Source of the DNA: Echinococcus granulosus
Lineage: Eukaryota; Platyhelminthes; Cestoda; Cyclophyllidea; Taeniidae
DNA: 64,000 nt
Assembly: GCF_000524195.1 (NCBI RefSeq)
Contig: NW_020170389.1
Coordinates: 535,187 to 599,186 of the forward strand
Direction of reading: 5' to 3'
Positions 13,001-25,800 of the stretch are shown piece by piece. Under the pieces are notes generated by a model. The model worked only from the letters and a program-made list of their open reading frames with translations, ran no database searches and had not been told where the DNA came from. Within the stretch, counting starts at the first letter, position 1. The number at the start of each line of letters is the position of its first letter. Made by a program: the position numbers and the translations under genes.

Positions 13001-14030
13001 CAGTTTGCGGGTGTTGAAGAACTGCTAATTTGTTCAATTGTTGCCTCCCAGATGTATTGGCCCACCTTTATTTTTGGATCATCAAACGTGACTCGTGATT
13101 TTGTATAATGTAATATGCATTGTAGTGTTTTGCCGCCATGCTTCGAAAACATTCAATCTCTCGACTACTTTAACTTCCATTTCCTTTATGATTCTTAGTT
13201 TTCTTTGTTACCCTATCGAATTTTTCCACTGTAGCTCTTCTTTATTTAGCTTATCCTCGGCTTTTTCATCTACTACTTTTCGAAATCGCTCATTAATAAT
13301 CATTCGATGACGGCACCTGTTTTTAATTATTTCGAGTTCGTGAAATTATGCAAAGAATTGTGTGTTAATTTGTGCTTCAGAAAGCGGTGATGTATCCCCA
13401 ATGACACCCAGAGTCTTCTAGATGAAATGCTGGGATAGATGCTAGTTAAGTATACTACCCAAAGGCATGCCATGTAGTGATTTGTTACTTCCTCTATGTT
13501 TGTAGACAGGGCCTGGGTGATGCTGTACGTGTACAGTTAGCATGAAAAATCGCGACTCACGTTGGTTTACATGCAGCGCGTGGTCTATGCAAATGACCTT
13601 GGCATCGTAGCACGCATAAGATTGGCGGAGTGCGCTCACACACAGGTATAGATGCACACAAGGTCGAGATCGATGCAGTGGCGCCCCTCTTTTCTCGCTG
13701 AAGTCACACAACTGATGCTTGTTTTTTGTCCCAAAGACTGGGCACGACAACTGGGTGCGTCAGTTGGTCTTCCATCCGCACAGCAGATACTTGCTCTCCG
13801 CATCTGACGACAAGACGGTTCGCGTGTGGGACTTGAGGAATCGTCGTTGCCACAAGACTCTCGACGCACATTCACACTTTGTCACCACGCTGGGTAGGTC
13901 TAACTGGAGACGGGCGAGGCTCATCTTCTTATTGGCTCCTTTATTTTTTGTTGCAGATATTCATCGAACGGCTCCCTTCCTCATTACGGGTAGTGTTGAC
14001 CAGACGATTCGAGTGTGGGAATGCCGCTGA
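7093..14030 (+). CDS. PAFAH1B1: LIS1 / PAF-acetylhydrolase Ib beta subunit, complete
   Basis: LIS1 binds dynein and, with NudE/Nudel, controls nuclear migration and microtubule transport. Eight exons join in phase: 7093-7124, 7163-7241, 7280-7354, 8203-8463, 11210-11481, 12538-12949, 13737-13893, 13957-14030. They encode 453 aa (human 410). The N terminus [11 protein letters not shown] and [15 protein letters not shown] form the LisH dimerisation motif. [13 protein letters not shown] opens the coiled coil, and seven WD40 repeats follow from about residue 113 ([13 protein letters not shown]) to the C-terminal [13 protein letters not shown], nearly identical to the family. The extra length sits in a Gly/Arg-rich linker after the coiled coil and in an Ala/Gln-rich loop (about residues 308-350, with Q5) within a late repeat. 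The first two introns are only 38 nt; the fourth is 2.7 kb. The start is fixed by the conserved MVLS. It is convergent with the G-beta-5 gene. Confidence 0.97.
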
Positions 14031-14164
14031 TGTTTGCATGCTTGTGCGGGGTGTTGAGTCATTTCAGTCCTTCTCTTTCGTCTCCTCATTCGAAGCTCCC
14101 CCTCACACTCGCAGATGATTTTCACTCATTTCCACAGCAACGAGAACAAACATAACAGAGCAAA

Positions 14165-14170
14165 AATAAA
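14165..14170 (+). terminator. poly(A) signal of LIS1 (AATAAA)
   Basis: AATAAA lies 135 nt past the LIS1 stop codon, in a stretch free of other plus-strand genes. It is the first canonical signal downstream; later signals cannot be excluded. Confidence 0.5.
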
Positions 14171-14760
14171 TCCCTTCTCTCCCACCTTTTAAGGAGTTGT
14201 GTGTACTGCTGTTACTACTGCGTTTGTACATCACTCAACTGCATCGTTACTTCTCAATTTCTGGTCTCATGTGCACGCGTGCGTGTTGATCAACCCACCA
14301 TCCAATCCATCCACCGCACTCTGGGCTGACTTCTGTTTCGTTCAAGAGGATCGACTTCTCATTTAGTCCACCTCTATCTGCCCCCTCTCTCTCCTATCAT
14401 GCCCTTTGTGAAGATCTTCGTGTACACTCTTGAGGCCAAAAGACTATCCTTGTACATTCTACGGTCCTCTGCCTCCCGTTTTTGGTTGGACTTTGCGCTG
14501 TACTCCCATAATATCCTCTCTTGCATCCTTTTTTCCTATCCCTTGCTATGTCCACTCAAACGTGTGTATGGGGAAAGTAGCCTCACTTGCCTCATGCGCG
14601 TCCTATTTTCATGAATTAACAAAGTCTTCTGTGGGTTTGTGTCTTCATCTATCTGTGCATTCATGTGTTCCTAAACTACTTCAGAGGCTTCTACTCCTAG
14701 GATTTTTGTTAGGATGTTTGGAATGGAATGTGGACCTTAGGTTCTCAACGTAATGGATTA

Positions 14761-14801
14761 TTTATTGAAGAAAGGAATCAGTAGTTTGGTTTTTATTTAT
14801 T
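14761..14801 (-). terminator. poly(A) signals of G-beta-5
   Basis: Three copies of TTTATT on the top strand (14761, 14792, 14796) are AATAAA hexamers on the minus strand, 117-157 nt beyond the G-beta-5 stop codon. The clustering in the expected place supports the tiny last exon at 14918-14929. Confidence 0.5.
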
Positions 14802-14917
14802 AGCTCAGCATCTGTCAGTTACGAGACGAGGGGCTTGAAGTGTATTTATATGCCAGTTAATGAAGAAATTTGCGGATTGTCGTAGGCACGTCCTTGGGAT
14901 GGCTTCCCTGCAGTACT

Positions 14918-14929
14918 TTATGCCCAGAT
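14918..14929 (-). other. GNB5: 12-nt terminal micro-exon of G-beta-5
   Basis: The seventh exon ends in ACG TTG CGC before a GTGAGT donor, phase 0. On the minus strand, TTTTTACAG precedes ATC TGG GCA TAA at 14929-14918, which supplies Ile-Trp-Ala-stop. G-beta proteins end in Leu-Arg-x-Trp-x, so the tiny exon restores the family C terminus exactly. Reading through the donor instead would replace the conserved Trp with an unrelated tail. Confidence 0.85.
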
Positions 14930-16699
14930 CTGTAAAAAGCAAAAATCTTTGTAGTGCTCAGCGGTGACGTCTCACAATCATGCTCTCCGCAAACTTAGGG
15001 TTTTGTTCGTTCGTCAGAAGGATTTTAGTCACTCGGCCCTGTGGGCGCACTTCCCAATGTGAATTACCGTAGACACGTGTTACGGACATTTTCATGAACA
15101 GTTAGCACAAAACGTAGAGAATATTTATCCCGGGGCTCTGATGGCAAATCGCCCATTGGTGCTTTTTCCCAGCACCTACTAAACCAGGTGTCAAAAAGTG
15201 TTAAATTTTGAAGTGATTACATTACCAGTCCATGCCTTAAGAATCCCGCTCGTAAGGATTACGACTGGGGGACTCACGCGCAACGTGCTGTCCCAGCTTC
15301 CAGTGCAGATAGCATTGCCATCAGGGCTAGTACGAAGTGACGAAACACGATTTTCGTGACCGTAGAGGATGGAGACCCTTCTTACTTTTAAAGCATCCCA
15401 AACATTGAGAGAATGGTCGTTGTAGCCGCCGAATATCAGTCGACCTAGGGTCATGAAAAATTGGCAAATGTACATCCTGCTGACATTAAATCAAAAGTAG
15501 CATTGTTCATTTGCTATTGATACTGTTATCTAGTGCATCATCGTAAATTCTATTACCAGGTCTAGAAATGGTCTTTTAACAAGCAATCGTCTGAATAGCT
15601 TAACTTATATGGTTAACGGCTTTAGTGGATGAATCGTACCACTCAATGAAAAGTCAACTGCGTTACACCCGAAAATGACGCTGTCTTTCTTGTAAACACA
15701 GAGCTCACGGTCCGTCCGAAGATCAAATAACCGGATAGTTGCATCATCAGAAGCAGTTGCAAAGGCATCCCCACTTGGAAAGAATCTAACAGAATTAATA
15801 TCTGATTCATGGCCCTGAAAAACCTGGACACACTGGCCACTGCGCATGTCCCAGACGTTGGCACAACGGTCACAACTCTGAAATCATTTCCAAAATCCAT
15901 GAAAGGCAACAAGTGAGTATTTTTATGAAAACCCGTATCCAAAATTTGCACTCACTCCAGAAATAAAGACCTTTCCACACTCTGAAGGCGACCCATCGAT
16001 GCACATAACATCACCCGAGTGACCATGGAAACTCTGAATCATTTGTGCCGATTCGACGTCCCACAGAATGCAGGAGCTATCGCCACTTCCAGTCAACAAT
16101 TGATGATCAGACAAATTGAATAAACAACAAGAAAGATAGGAGCTGTGCGTAGCGACGAGCCTCTTTTTAAGAGTGGGATCTTCCTCAGACAATAACGGGT
16201 ATATTGTGCATTTGTTATCTAGACCTCTGAACGATAAAATTACATGAGGTGTACTATCCTACCCGCAAGCTACAAAGCTATTAGAAGGACTGAAGGAACA
16301 TGCCATGACCCACGTTGTGGGCATTGATATGCAAAGTTCCTAAAATCACTTTTAAGTATCGTAATACCTTCGACGGCGTAAATGCATCCCAGACAAAAAG
16401 TTTGCCATCCTAGGGAGTCAGGAGTAAAATACAAATTACCTGAGATGAACTGACAACATGACGTTTGTCTAAGGACCAGGCAAGGCTAAGTACTTTGCCT
16501 TGGTGACCTTTTAAAACACGCCGCACTTTGATGTTTACGGCTGGAATGATATCAAAATGCTCACTCATGAAAGTAACTAAAAATTATTTCAACAGTAACT
16601 GTTACTTTCACCATCATTTAATTTTGTTTTTTCCTCTTCAAGTCTTCTTTTAAGGTTATCAGCCTCCTTTAGAAGCTGCGGCTCAGGTGGGTCGTCCAT
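14918..16699 (-). CDS. GNB5: G-protein beta-5 subunit, complete
   Basis: Eight exons join in phase: 16699-16612, 16576-16440, 16409-16368, 16339-16263, 16226-15956, 15877-15640, 15444-15278 and 14929-14918, giving 343 aa (human short form 353). The N-terminal helix ([14 protein letters not shown]) is the coiled-coil segment of G-beta. Seven WD40 repeats follow, with beta-5 hallmarks: [56 protein letters not shown] and [13 protein letters not shown]. These match beta-5 rather than beta-1 to beta-4. In other animals it pairs with the GGL domain of R7 RGS proteins to speed G-alpha-o GTP hydrolysis in neurons. The start is the first ATG after an in-frame stop. Introns grow 35, 30, 28, 36, 78, 195, 348 nt from 5' to 3'. 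The last exon holds only Ile-Trp-Ala-stop. Confidence 0.96.
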
Positions 16700-19682
16700 C
16701 CAAAACGGTTCAAAAGATGCGTTAAAAATGGGTTAATTATATGGAATAATGTGTGAGTAGTATAAACAAAAACATTAGAGTCCTTAAAAGTGTAAAACTG
16801 AAAAAAATTTGACAGATCGTTTTTTGCATCAGTCATTTATTTTGTAATTATCTTACGGTTTCCTGAGCTCTTTGTGAAAAAATGTTTGGCTCACAAGTTT
16901 TAGGCAGTTGACAAGGTTCCGAGGTCACTTTACTTAGAGAAGGCATAATAGCAGAGTCCCTAAGTCACTCTTTATTAAAACCAATTGGCAAATTATCAAC
17001 GTACTACACCATTCTATTCACAATTAAGCACAACTCCAGGCTTTGAAAGCAGAAAATGCATAGTAATGTTCATCTTAACGGACCAAGATGCCACACCGTC
17101 CTGTCATGAATTTTAAGTGAAGCCCTATTACACTATTTTAAGTCCAGAATAGCTCTTCGTGGACTTAGCATCTGATTGCACCCCTAGTCCAGGCTATATG
17201 CATTTCCACATTCCATCTTCGTACATATTGGTGGCGACTCATTAGAAAAATGCGTGCTCTAGAAATTACCTTTGTAAAGGTGAGGCCTCAGTATTTTTAA
17301 AACAAGTTCCTATTAAATCCTATGCTATCGTGGCTGTTGAACCACCTCTGGATAATCAATATCCCCTGCCAGTCTGAAACCATGCTCAGGAGTGTTTCGT
17401 AAGTGACGGGGATGATAATATGTGCCAGAAAGAAGCCCGTGTGGTTTAAATGAGCATCGTTTTTTAACACGCCTCCTCTCTTCTTGTAGTCAACATCCAG
17501 GGTGCGCGCTGTGGTTACTACCAAGATCAGCATCAAGCGATATTGTATTTTCAATTATCCATGAATCAGGAGCGAGTATCACGCATTTTCTCTCAATGTG
17601 AGGAGACATGCCTCTGTTGAGGGCAATGAGTCTACCAGATTTTAATAAATTTGTTAAATCCGCTCAGTTGACAAGAGATTTTGTTTGAAACCAAAACTAG
17701 TTAATAAGATACATAATATGGAGTGGCCCTGTGGACCTAATGTTGAGTTCTCATTCATACGCAACATTTTAGTACCGTTGCAAAACTATTTTTTGCCTCC
17801 GTAGATAGCTTCTGGCTTTTGGATAATTACAATGCATTTTAAGCTGGCTTTCTTCCATAAATTTACCCAATCATACTAAAACTTCTGTTTCCTTGGACCA
17901 GATTCACCTAATGCTGCTGCTACGGTAACACTTAAGACACCTCTGCAAAAGATGGAGGGCATGTAAATTTGGAATATCTATTATTCACTTGAAGGAGGGC
18001 TGAAATATTATGGGTAGGAATATAATGTCAAGGCACGATAAAGATTTCATTACGTATTCAGTTAGACTTTACCTTAGTCACCATAGGTAGAATGACAATA
18101 AAGATGTGATGTTTTGATCAAAAATGGGGTGTTTTAATCAAAAGGAAAATATGCTGTTGACTGCTTCAAACAATGGCCACCAAGGACACTAAAATGTTTG
18201 CCAACTGGGTTTCCCTAGGTCCGTTGCGGTAAAACTAAATGTAAAATTGGTTGTAAGCACATTATATCCCAAGTTTTATTGTTTTATATCATTATGGAAT
18301 TCTCCAAAATTTGTTGGACTTTAGTTACATTTCGAAAGTACCAAACAGGATGCTTTTATGTACAATACGTCAGTTAACTTAAAAACGACTTTTTGAGGAG
18401 CACATTTTGAAAGAATCCTCTGAGCACAATATTAATGTATATTATTTAAGTAATTTCAATGTTTGACACTGGCAGAATAAACTGAACGAGTTAACGCTAA
18501 GTAAACTCTTGGATGAATTAAGGTGCCATGTATTTGATTTAGCATAAATCAACTTCATATCCTAGAAGTGGTACATTTCCGGATATGAAGTACTCGGGAA
18601 TATTAAACGTGCAGCAGGCATTGCCTGTTGCCCCACAAAATTGCATTCCATAATACTTTCTGCCACAGTAGTTAAATGTGTCTTTACAGTTATTGAGAAA
18701 TAAATTCGGTCATAAATTTATCCAGTAAGAGTTTTTACAAATCGGTACACACAGTAGGTGTTCAGGTGATGCCACCTTGGATCCATGCAATAGTTGCCTT
18801 TTATGCATTTACGACAAGGAATCCCGAGGTCAGAGTTTCGCAGTTATGCATTCATGACTTCGCACAAATAGTATTTGTAATCAAGAATTTGGCCAAAAGG
18901 TCGGGAGGACACAGCAATTACTTCGCTTAATCTCGTATCTTTGCTACAGGATGCCTTTTAAAGCACGCAATTCACCGCCTTTAGTCCTCTTTCTCTCTTG
19001 CTTTTAATGGAGTATAAAAATGCTTATGCCTCTCTCATGAATTCAAAAAGTACGATAGACTTGTTCTTCTGGAAAACAATCATTCGAAATAGTTCTCCAG
19101 CCTAAGTTTTTTGCATTATTCACAGCTTGGAACGGGATTTGAGACGCTTTAAATAAGCAAGAGAATTACTAATTAGGAATTAAAAATAAGTGGCATCCTT
19201 TGCCTTATACCATCCCACAAAGACATGTTAAACAGGCTCGAAAATATACATTTTAGTAATTATAGTAAATGTGGAATTAAATTGGGATCAGTTTTTTAGG
19301 ACTCACCTTAAGGCAGAAAGGGAACATGTGGTACAACCATTAATTGAGGAAAAACACGTTTAAAATGTGCATTTGGTGACAAACTAGAATAAACTGCCTT
19401 TCAGCATGACACAGCCATGATCTACCAAGTCTGCACACCATTGACCTTTGCAATTAGGCAAATAAGTAGTTGCACATCGAAGTATTGATATAATGCATAT
19501 GGGGAAAGTACAGGAGGGACTCATATAACAATCAAGTCTTACATGAAAATACATACCGAGTGGTATACGTGGAGATGGGGAGAGGAGGAGCATTCCTCGA
19601 TGCACAAGCTGTGTACAGTGTGGAGTCAGGTTGGTAAATGGGCAAGTTAAATATCAAATAAAGGAAGAGAGGGTGGATTGGG
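16700..19682. other. no gene recognised
   Basis: About 3 kb between the 5' end of G-beta-5 and the 3' end of the RIM-BP gene, both on the minus strand. It should contain the G-beta-5 promoter and the RIM-BP 3' UTR. No exon with a family match or consistent phase was seen. Confidence 0.5.
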
Positions 19683-19814
19683 CTATTCAATGGCATGGGG
19701 GATCTTTCTGAATGGGCTTCTAAAAACGGACCTTCGCCTGCCCTGTGAGTCTCCAGGACCATGGTCTTGGCTCTGTTCATTGCTAGAATTTCTCGATAGC
19801 GTTGATTTCCGGTT
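19683..19814 (-). other. candidate last coding exon of RIM-BP (basic, Ser-rich tail)
   Basis: The penultimate exon contains an AAG-GTAGGC donor (ending at 21032) in phase 0. At 19814 a CACCAG acceptor opens a phase-0 frame of 43 codons and a stop. It starts NRKSTLSRNSS and ends RSPFRKIPHAIE. Its Arg/Ser-rich makeup resembles the basic Ser-containing end of vertebrate RIM-BPs. The alternative is read-through of the donor to a stop at 20957. Confidence 0.6.
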
Positions 19815-22800
19815 CTGGTGTAAAAAAACCAAAAAGTATAATAGAAGCAACACCAAACTACTTTCAATGATTTAATTCTATGTGTTTGTAGGTGTTGGTC
19901 ATAAAAACTACTGACGATGCAGTAAACTAGCAGTTACTTTCAGACCAAAGGATTCGTTAATTCGATGTAATTTCAAACTGGGCATTTTTACTGCAAATAC
20001 CAAAATGGTTTATTATTGAGACACTAGTGTACCACATATTCTACATCGAAAAGTGTACAAAAAGCCAGCGAATCTAATGGGTGAATTTTCATTTTCAATT
20101 GTATTCCCTGTGTCACTCACACCGAATTAATCACACATCAACGACGGCAGCCACACTTACTGGCAGAGCCAACTCAATGAGCATGGGCCTCTCTTCCCCA
20201 CATCGCCAATACTATGAGGGCAGATATCAATGGTTCGGTAGACGGACACATGCACCAGTAATTAATAAGACGATGATGGACAGTGTAGCAGATTTGAGTA
20301 TCAGAGCTAATTAATCAATCAACACCCGAAGAATGTCAGGGGATGAGGGAGCTGATAGTAAATGACCGCAGGAGCAGAACAGAAGAATTCAAGATGTCAA
20401 GTTCAGCTGAATAAAAATGGCCTAATATTAAGTCCTACATCATAAAAAGTGATGAAGTTACACCATTGTCGATAGTCCACAACTTTTTCGTGTTATGAGA
20501 GATTAATAAGAAAGATTAGTGAGCTGAGCAGTATCAAAATGGTGATGAAGTGTACAGAAGAGCGCAGTCATAATTAAACGGTCGAGAAAGCTGCATATCA
20601 TACAAAGTCAAAGGGAGTTTGCTTTCCAAAGGATGCTCATACGAAAAATGATAGCGCATTAAATACGTTAGCTGTAGACCATAATCCAACATCATTTAAT
20701 TAAATTCCTTCAATACAAACTTAACCAATGCTATGACAGGTAAACCTCTTAGGAATCTAGGGGAAGGCACCACTACTGCTGGAATCGAAAGTGTTACCTA
20801 TGTGAAGATTGCGACTGCGGTGATGGTATTTATGGCTAATCCATAAAAACAGTGAGTGGAGCATTGAAACCTGCAATTAAAGCATGATGAAGACTAAACA
20901 TCAGACAGAAATTCATTTTAATTAGGTGTAACAATACACGAATCCTTCCAATCTCCTCAAATTCGACCTCCCATGGTGGCTGAAAGACTGGCGAGTTTGG
21001 TAGAAAAGGAGATGACTTTAATATTGCCTACCTTGCTGTGCTTCTTGGAGTTAATGTCCATGTAAATGACACCACCCTGTCCATCGGAATCGGGAGAGTC
21101 CTTTGATAGCTCTGCATCACCACCACTACTCACTAAATTGCGATTTACATCAGGATCTATCAGCGTCGGTGGCTCTGGGGTGGGAGTGACGGTGGTGGTG
21201 GCAGCGGCGGTGGTAGAGAGGGGAACAACGGAGTGTAATTTCACCGATACCTCAGGACTATCCGGCCAGTTGGAAGGATTCGGAGGAGGCACTGTGGAGG
21301 TAATCATTGAATCTTCCTCCTCTTCTGCATCTTCAAGATTATCGGCCTTAACACGACCTCGGGAGAGTTGTTTCGACATTTTCTGTTGAGTAAGAAAAAG
21401 AAACATTAAGCCAATTCTACTCAGTTACTCATTTTTAAAAAAAACGGTTTTTGATTTAGCAACATCTGTCTCAATAAGTTCTTAGTTTATTCTTGCAAGT
21501 TAGACCTTGATGATGTATCCGCGACACATCTTCAGTCCAGACAATGCCGATACCAAACTGCAATTTTCATAGGCAAAAGAAGAGAATATATGACAAAGCC
21601 TCTCGGAGTAGTAGTGAAGGGTGGTATATAAAAAACACAACATTTAGAGGGTTGCTTGCTTTCTTATTATTTCGAAGTAAAAATGAACAATAGCTATCGA
21701 TACCGATTCAAATGCAACGTTTTGCAACTTGGTAAAGATATTAAAGTTTCTAAGTTAGAAAAAAAAAGCAGTGTTGTAGCAAATATTCCTTTATTGCAAA
21801 GGAACCTTGCTTTCATTTTGGTACCCTTCCCCTTAAATAAAAATATGGTTTTTAATCCGTCAAGTTCACAAAGTCAACATAAATTACCCACCAATATCGA
21901 AAGCTGGTACAAAATACGCGTCCCCATATAGTCATGATGGTAACTGCTTGAAAATGAAACCGTCTTTGATATTCAATTGTAATTTTAATACCTCGTTTAC
22001 CTCTCTTGTTCTACCAGAGGACCTACGTCGCCTGGAAACAGGGCCAAGGTCATCACTGGAGCGTAACATTGACCGGTTCCCATTGGCGCCCCGAGTGTGG
22101 GACGGCTTCGATCCATGAGTAGGTCGACTACCGGACACCCCATAAACCATTTTGGGTCTTGAATCGTAGACGTCGCCTCCGTCACTGGCACCACTATTGA
22201 TTAGGCTGGTGTTTCCCTCAGCAGCGACGCGTGGCAGTTCGCGCAGGAAGTTAGAAGGCACCAGACCACATCGACCCGACGACTCCAACCGTCCCACGTA
22301 GAACCCATCGTCATCCATCTCACTGAGGATGCGGATTCGGTCTCCAGCACGAAACTTTAGCTCAGTCTATTCAGACAAAAGTGAAATGATATTCGCCAGT
22401 TCATTTGGGAAATCAAATGTAGCTGCTTGATATCATAAAATCCAACGCTCCTACTAATTACGCTAAATAAGTCGACATGTTGGACTTTGTAAATTTAAAT
22501 TTGTACAAGTCAAAACACTAGGTATGTAAGGTCCAACTCTCTTAAGGAGTAGGCATCCCCACTTTGGTTTTTACATTGTTAGTAAAACGCCTCACCCTCA
22601 TTGAACCAGCATAATGCCAGCATTTGCTTGGAAAAATTTGGTTCCGACAAGCGATTTTAATCCTGAGAATTCCCTTCATTTAAAACAATACATCCCAGCC
22701 AATTCCCTCCGCATAAAATTACTATGCGGCCAATTTTTTCTCACTTTGTACTTTCTCTTATTTTTGTTTATTTTACTATCTACCTTTTCTTATCCTTGAT

Positions 22801-25800
22801 TTATTCGGATAATAAGACGGCATTTTTTAAACAAACAGGTTGATTAAATACGTAAAATCCAAGTAACCACGGGATTAATGAACAAACTGTGCACCATAGA
22901 ACAAAGTGACTGTTTTCTCTCAGATCCCGTTGGAAACAACCAGAAGTAATGTCCATACCTAAATTATAATGATATACCAAGTCCAGTCCTTGCGATACCA
23001 ATTTTAAATTCCATCTCCGTTAAATGGACACATTTCAAAGGTTGAGCCTTGAGATGGATGTTTTTATTTCAGGCAAAAACGTTTTTTCTCCATAACTTCA
23101 TAAAAAAACAACGACGTATTTAAATCCACTCATAAAATGAACCGGACTTTATTTCTCAGTTGTTATTCCAACGATTTTACAAGGCGCATCCAATAACCTT
23201 CCAAAAATCCTCTCTTTGAGTTTAATTTCATTTTGATCCTTCGTTTTAGGTATTTTTGGGTAATATCTTTTATTTCTGCTTCTTTGGAATAAATCTACTC
23301 GAAACGAGTAAATATGTAGAGCCCGGAGTCTTTTCTGAAGTCGTAAGAAGTCATAGTACTATGAGGGAAGATATAAAACACGAAAAAGCTGAGGCTACTG
23401 GCAAGGCCCAGAGGCCATGCTCCAGAGCGAGAGTACAATCTGTGAAGACTTAAGTGCCCGCATAGTCAAACGGAGTTAAACAATCAAAGCACTACAAATA
23501 AAAGGGGTTTCAACAATTTCGTGTGATGAAACAAATGAAATTGAGCCTACTTATGATTTGCCATCTTTTCCAGCATTTCTTACGTTGCTATAAAAAGATC
23601 TCCGGAATGTGCATGTGTTCCATTACGTTTTTTCTACCATGAGAAAATCCTTCCCACTCAAAATGTCACTACGTTAATCAGTAGACAATGAACATTGTTT
23701 AAAAAAACGCAAGGCGAAAATTGGTTCATTAAGATTTTAAGTAATTCTACTAATATAATTAGTTTTTATCAACGCATGGCAGAGTGATTTCCTTGGGATC
23801 TTGGGACGACAAATTCTTTCATGCGGAGCTAGCCAAATATGCTTCATAACTGACATAAATATTTTTGTAGGAAAACTGAATCCAACATTTTTAATTAACA
23901 AACAAGCACTTATCACTGCTGGACATCGACAAAATGTCATAAAAGGTCGTTTCTTATACAAACTAGGAAATAAGTGTTTAAACGAGCGCAGACAGCTTTG
24001 TCTGTTCTACTTAAAATAACTAAGGGCAAACCTCCACATCGACATTTGGGCTGTAGATGTGAGGATCATAGTCGTAGAGGGCCTCCATGATACAATGCAG
24101 TGGTTTCTGACTCTCGCCGCGTTTTCGCCCAACTGTTTCTGCTCCCCCTCCGGTGATCTGCTTCTCCTCCGCACAGGCGCTCCTCTGCAGTCGCGTCCGT
24201 CGACTCTTCTCACGTATTGGACGGCCACGACCCGCCCGTTCACTGTGTTGGGGGTAGTGGTAGTACGCAAAGTTCTGTTCCATCTAAATGGAGTAAATGC
24301 TTTGATAACGCAAATAGCATCTGTGTGGTGATACAAGTTTGAGCTGGAATTACCACGTTCACAAATTTTATTTCCGCCTTTTTACCCCTTTCATAACAAA
24401 CTTGCTGTTAATAGCTGAATATGCGGAGATTTGCATCAAGTCTATTCCTTGACACCAATGGAGGGCAACAAAACGCGACCTAGATTGAAAGGGTTAAAAT
24501 CGGCCTTAACAAGCGTCCTACAGTAATAGTTAGAAAATCTGAGCAATGAGGGGAATTCGGAGTTTTGATACATCCCTATGTAATAAACAAGGGGCTAAAA
24601 TTCATCAAGATGTTAATTAAGCCGAAAGGATGAAGTCAGCATTTATACTGTGTTTTACAAAACGGGTTTCGCTTTAATGGGAAAAGCAATTGGCGTATGG
24701 AACGTGCTCGCAGTAAAGCAGATCCCTTCACTACAGCTTGTAAATGGGGGCTGTGACAGGTAACCGTCACCACAATCGACGAGATACACCACCAGAATTG
24801 GCAATTAGAAAGTTCTCCATTTGCATTGAAATTTCGATTTAGAAACTGTGTTAAACTGCCCCAGTCACGGAAAGATTGATATATGATTAGGCGTAAGTAC
24901 TTAAGATGCCAGAGTTTACGTTCAAGCAGGGTAGATTAATTAATAATATTGTAGCGTTTATTTTAAATACCTATTGGTGATGTCTACGAACCCAGGAAAA
25001 CATTCATTTTCAATTTTACAGAACTTTTCATACTTGTAGATACTTTTCAGGTATTCTGGATATCGCATCCTTGCCCATTAGCTTCTGATTCGCTGAGACT
25101 ACTTTAAGTGTGGTAATAGTCACTCTAAGTCCAAGGTCAATCCATTGCCATCGAGTGACCCAGACCCCGACGCAGTCACCGGCTCAGCCCCTGGCAGTCT
25201 CCACAAGTCAGCGACTGGGCTGGGACAGTATCCGCACTCCACACCTCTGTGTTGCCTCACCCGCGTCATCGATAGACATCTGTCCTGAAGCCTTGATCCA
25301 TTAATTTCCTCGGTTTTTGGAGCCGACAGGATCCAGACGACTTGAGCATAGAGGCTCCAGTTCATAAAAGTTGGCACCCGTTTTATAACAGTAGCAACTC
25401 CGTTTATAACAATATGCACCTTGCTGAACTGCTCAGTCGCCATGCTAATGGCATGGAACTGCCCATGCCGCCTATGCTAACAGTCTCAAGGTCTATCTGT
25501 CTTAATAATTAATGCCGCTTCCAGCATCAGATATTCCATAACATCTTAAGGAATAGGCTCGTTAAATGACATTATCAATAGATTACAGGAGGTGGACATT
25601 CAATGAGACTGATCATTACTAAGCAGAAACCACTTGCAAAATGCCAGTGTCGTATATTCCTCGTACAAGTAGCGCTAATCCTACATGTAATTGGAAAAGG
25701 TAATGGTATACAAGTCCTAATTTCAAAATCCACGACTTGACTGACGACAATAAGCAAGAATAGGTTGGTTTCGAAGCTATCACAAAAATTTCAGCTAAAG

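Larger units (their letters stand above)
14031..14917. other. convergent 3' intergenic region
   Basis: An 887-bp spacer between the stop codons of LIS1 (plus) and G-beta-5 (minus). It should hold both 3' UTRs. TTTATT at 14761-14766 and twice within 14792-14801 reads AATAAA on the minus strand and would end the G-beta-5 transcript. No further coding sequence is supported; the short open frames around 14.4-14.75 kb show no family signature. Confidence 0.6.

Noticed and set aside
21066..21389. Open frame of 107 codons on the plus strand
   Set aside because: It is the complement of a real RIM-BP exon (21382-21032) whose phase and composition fit the minus strand.
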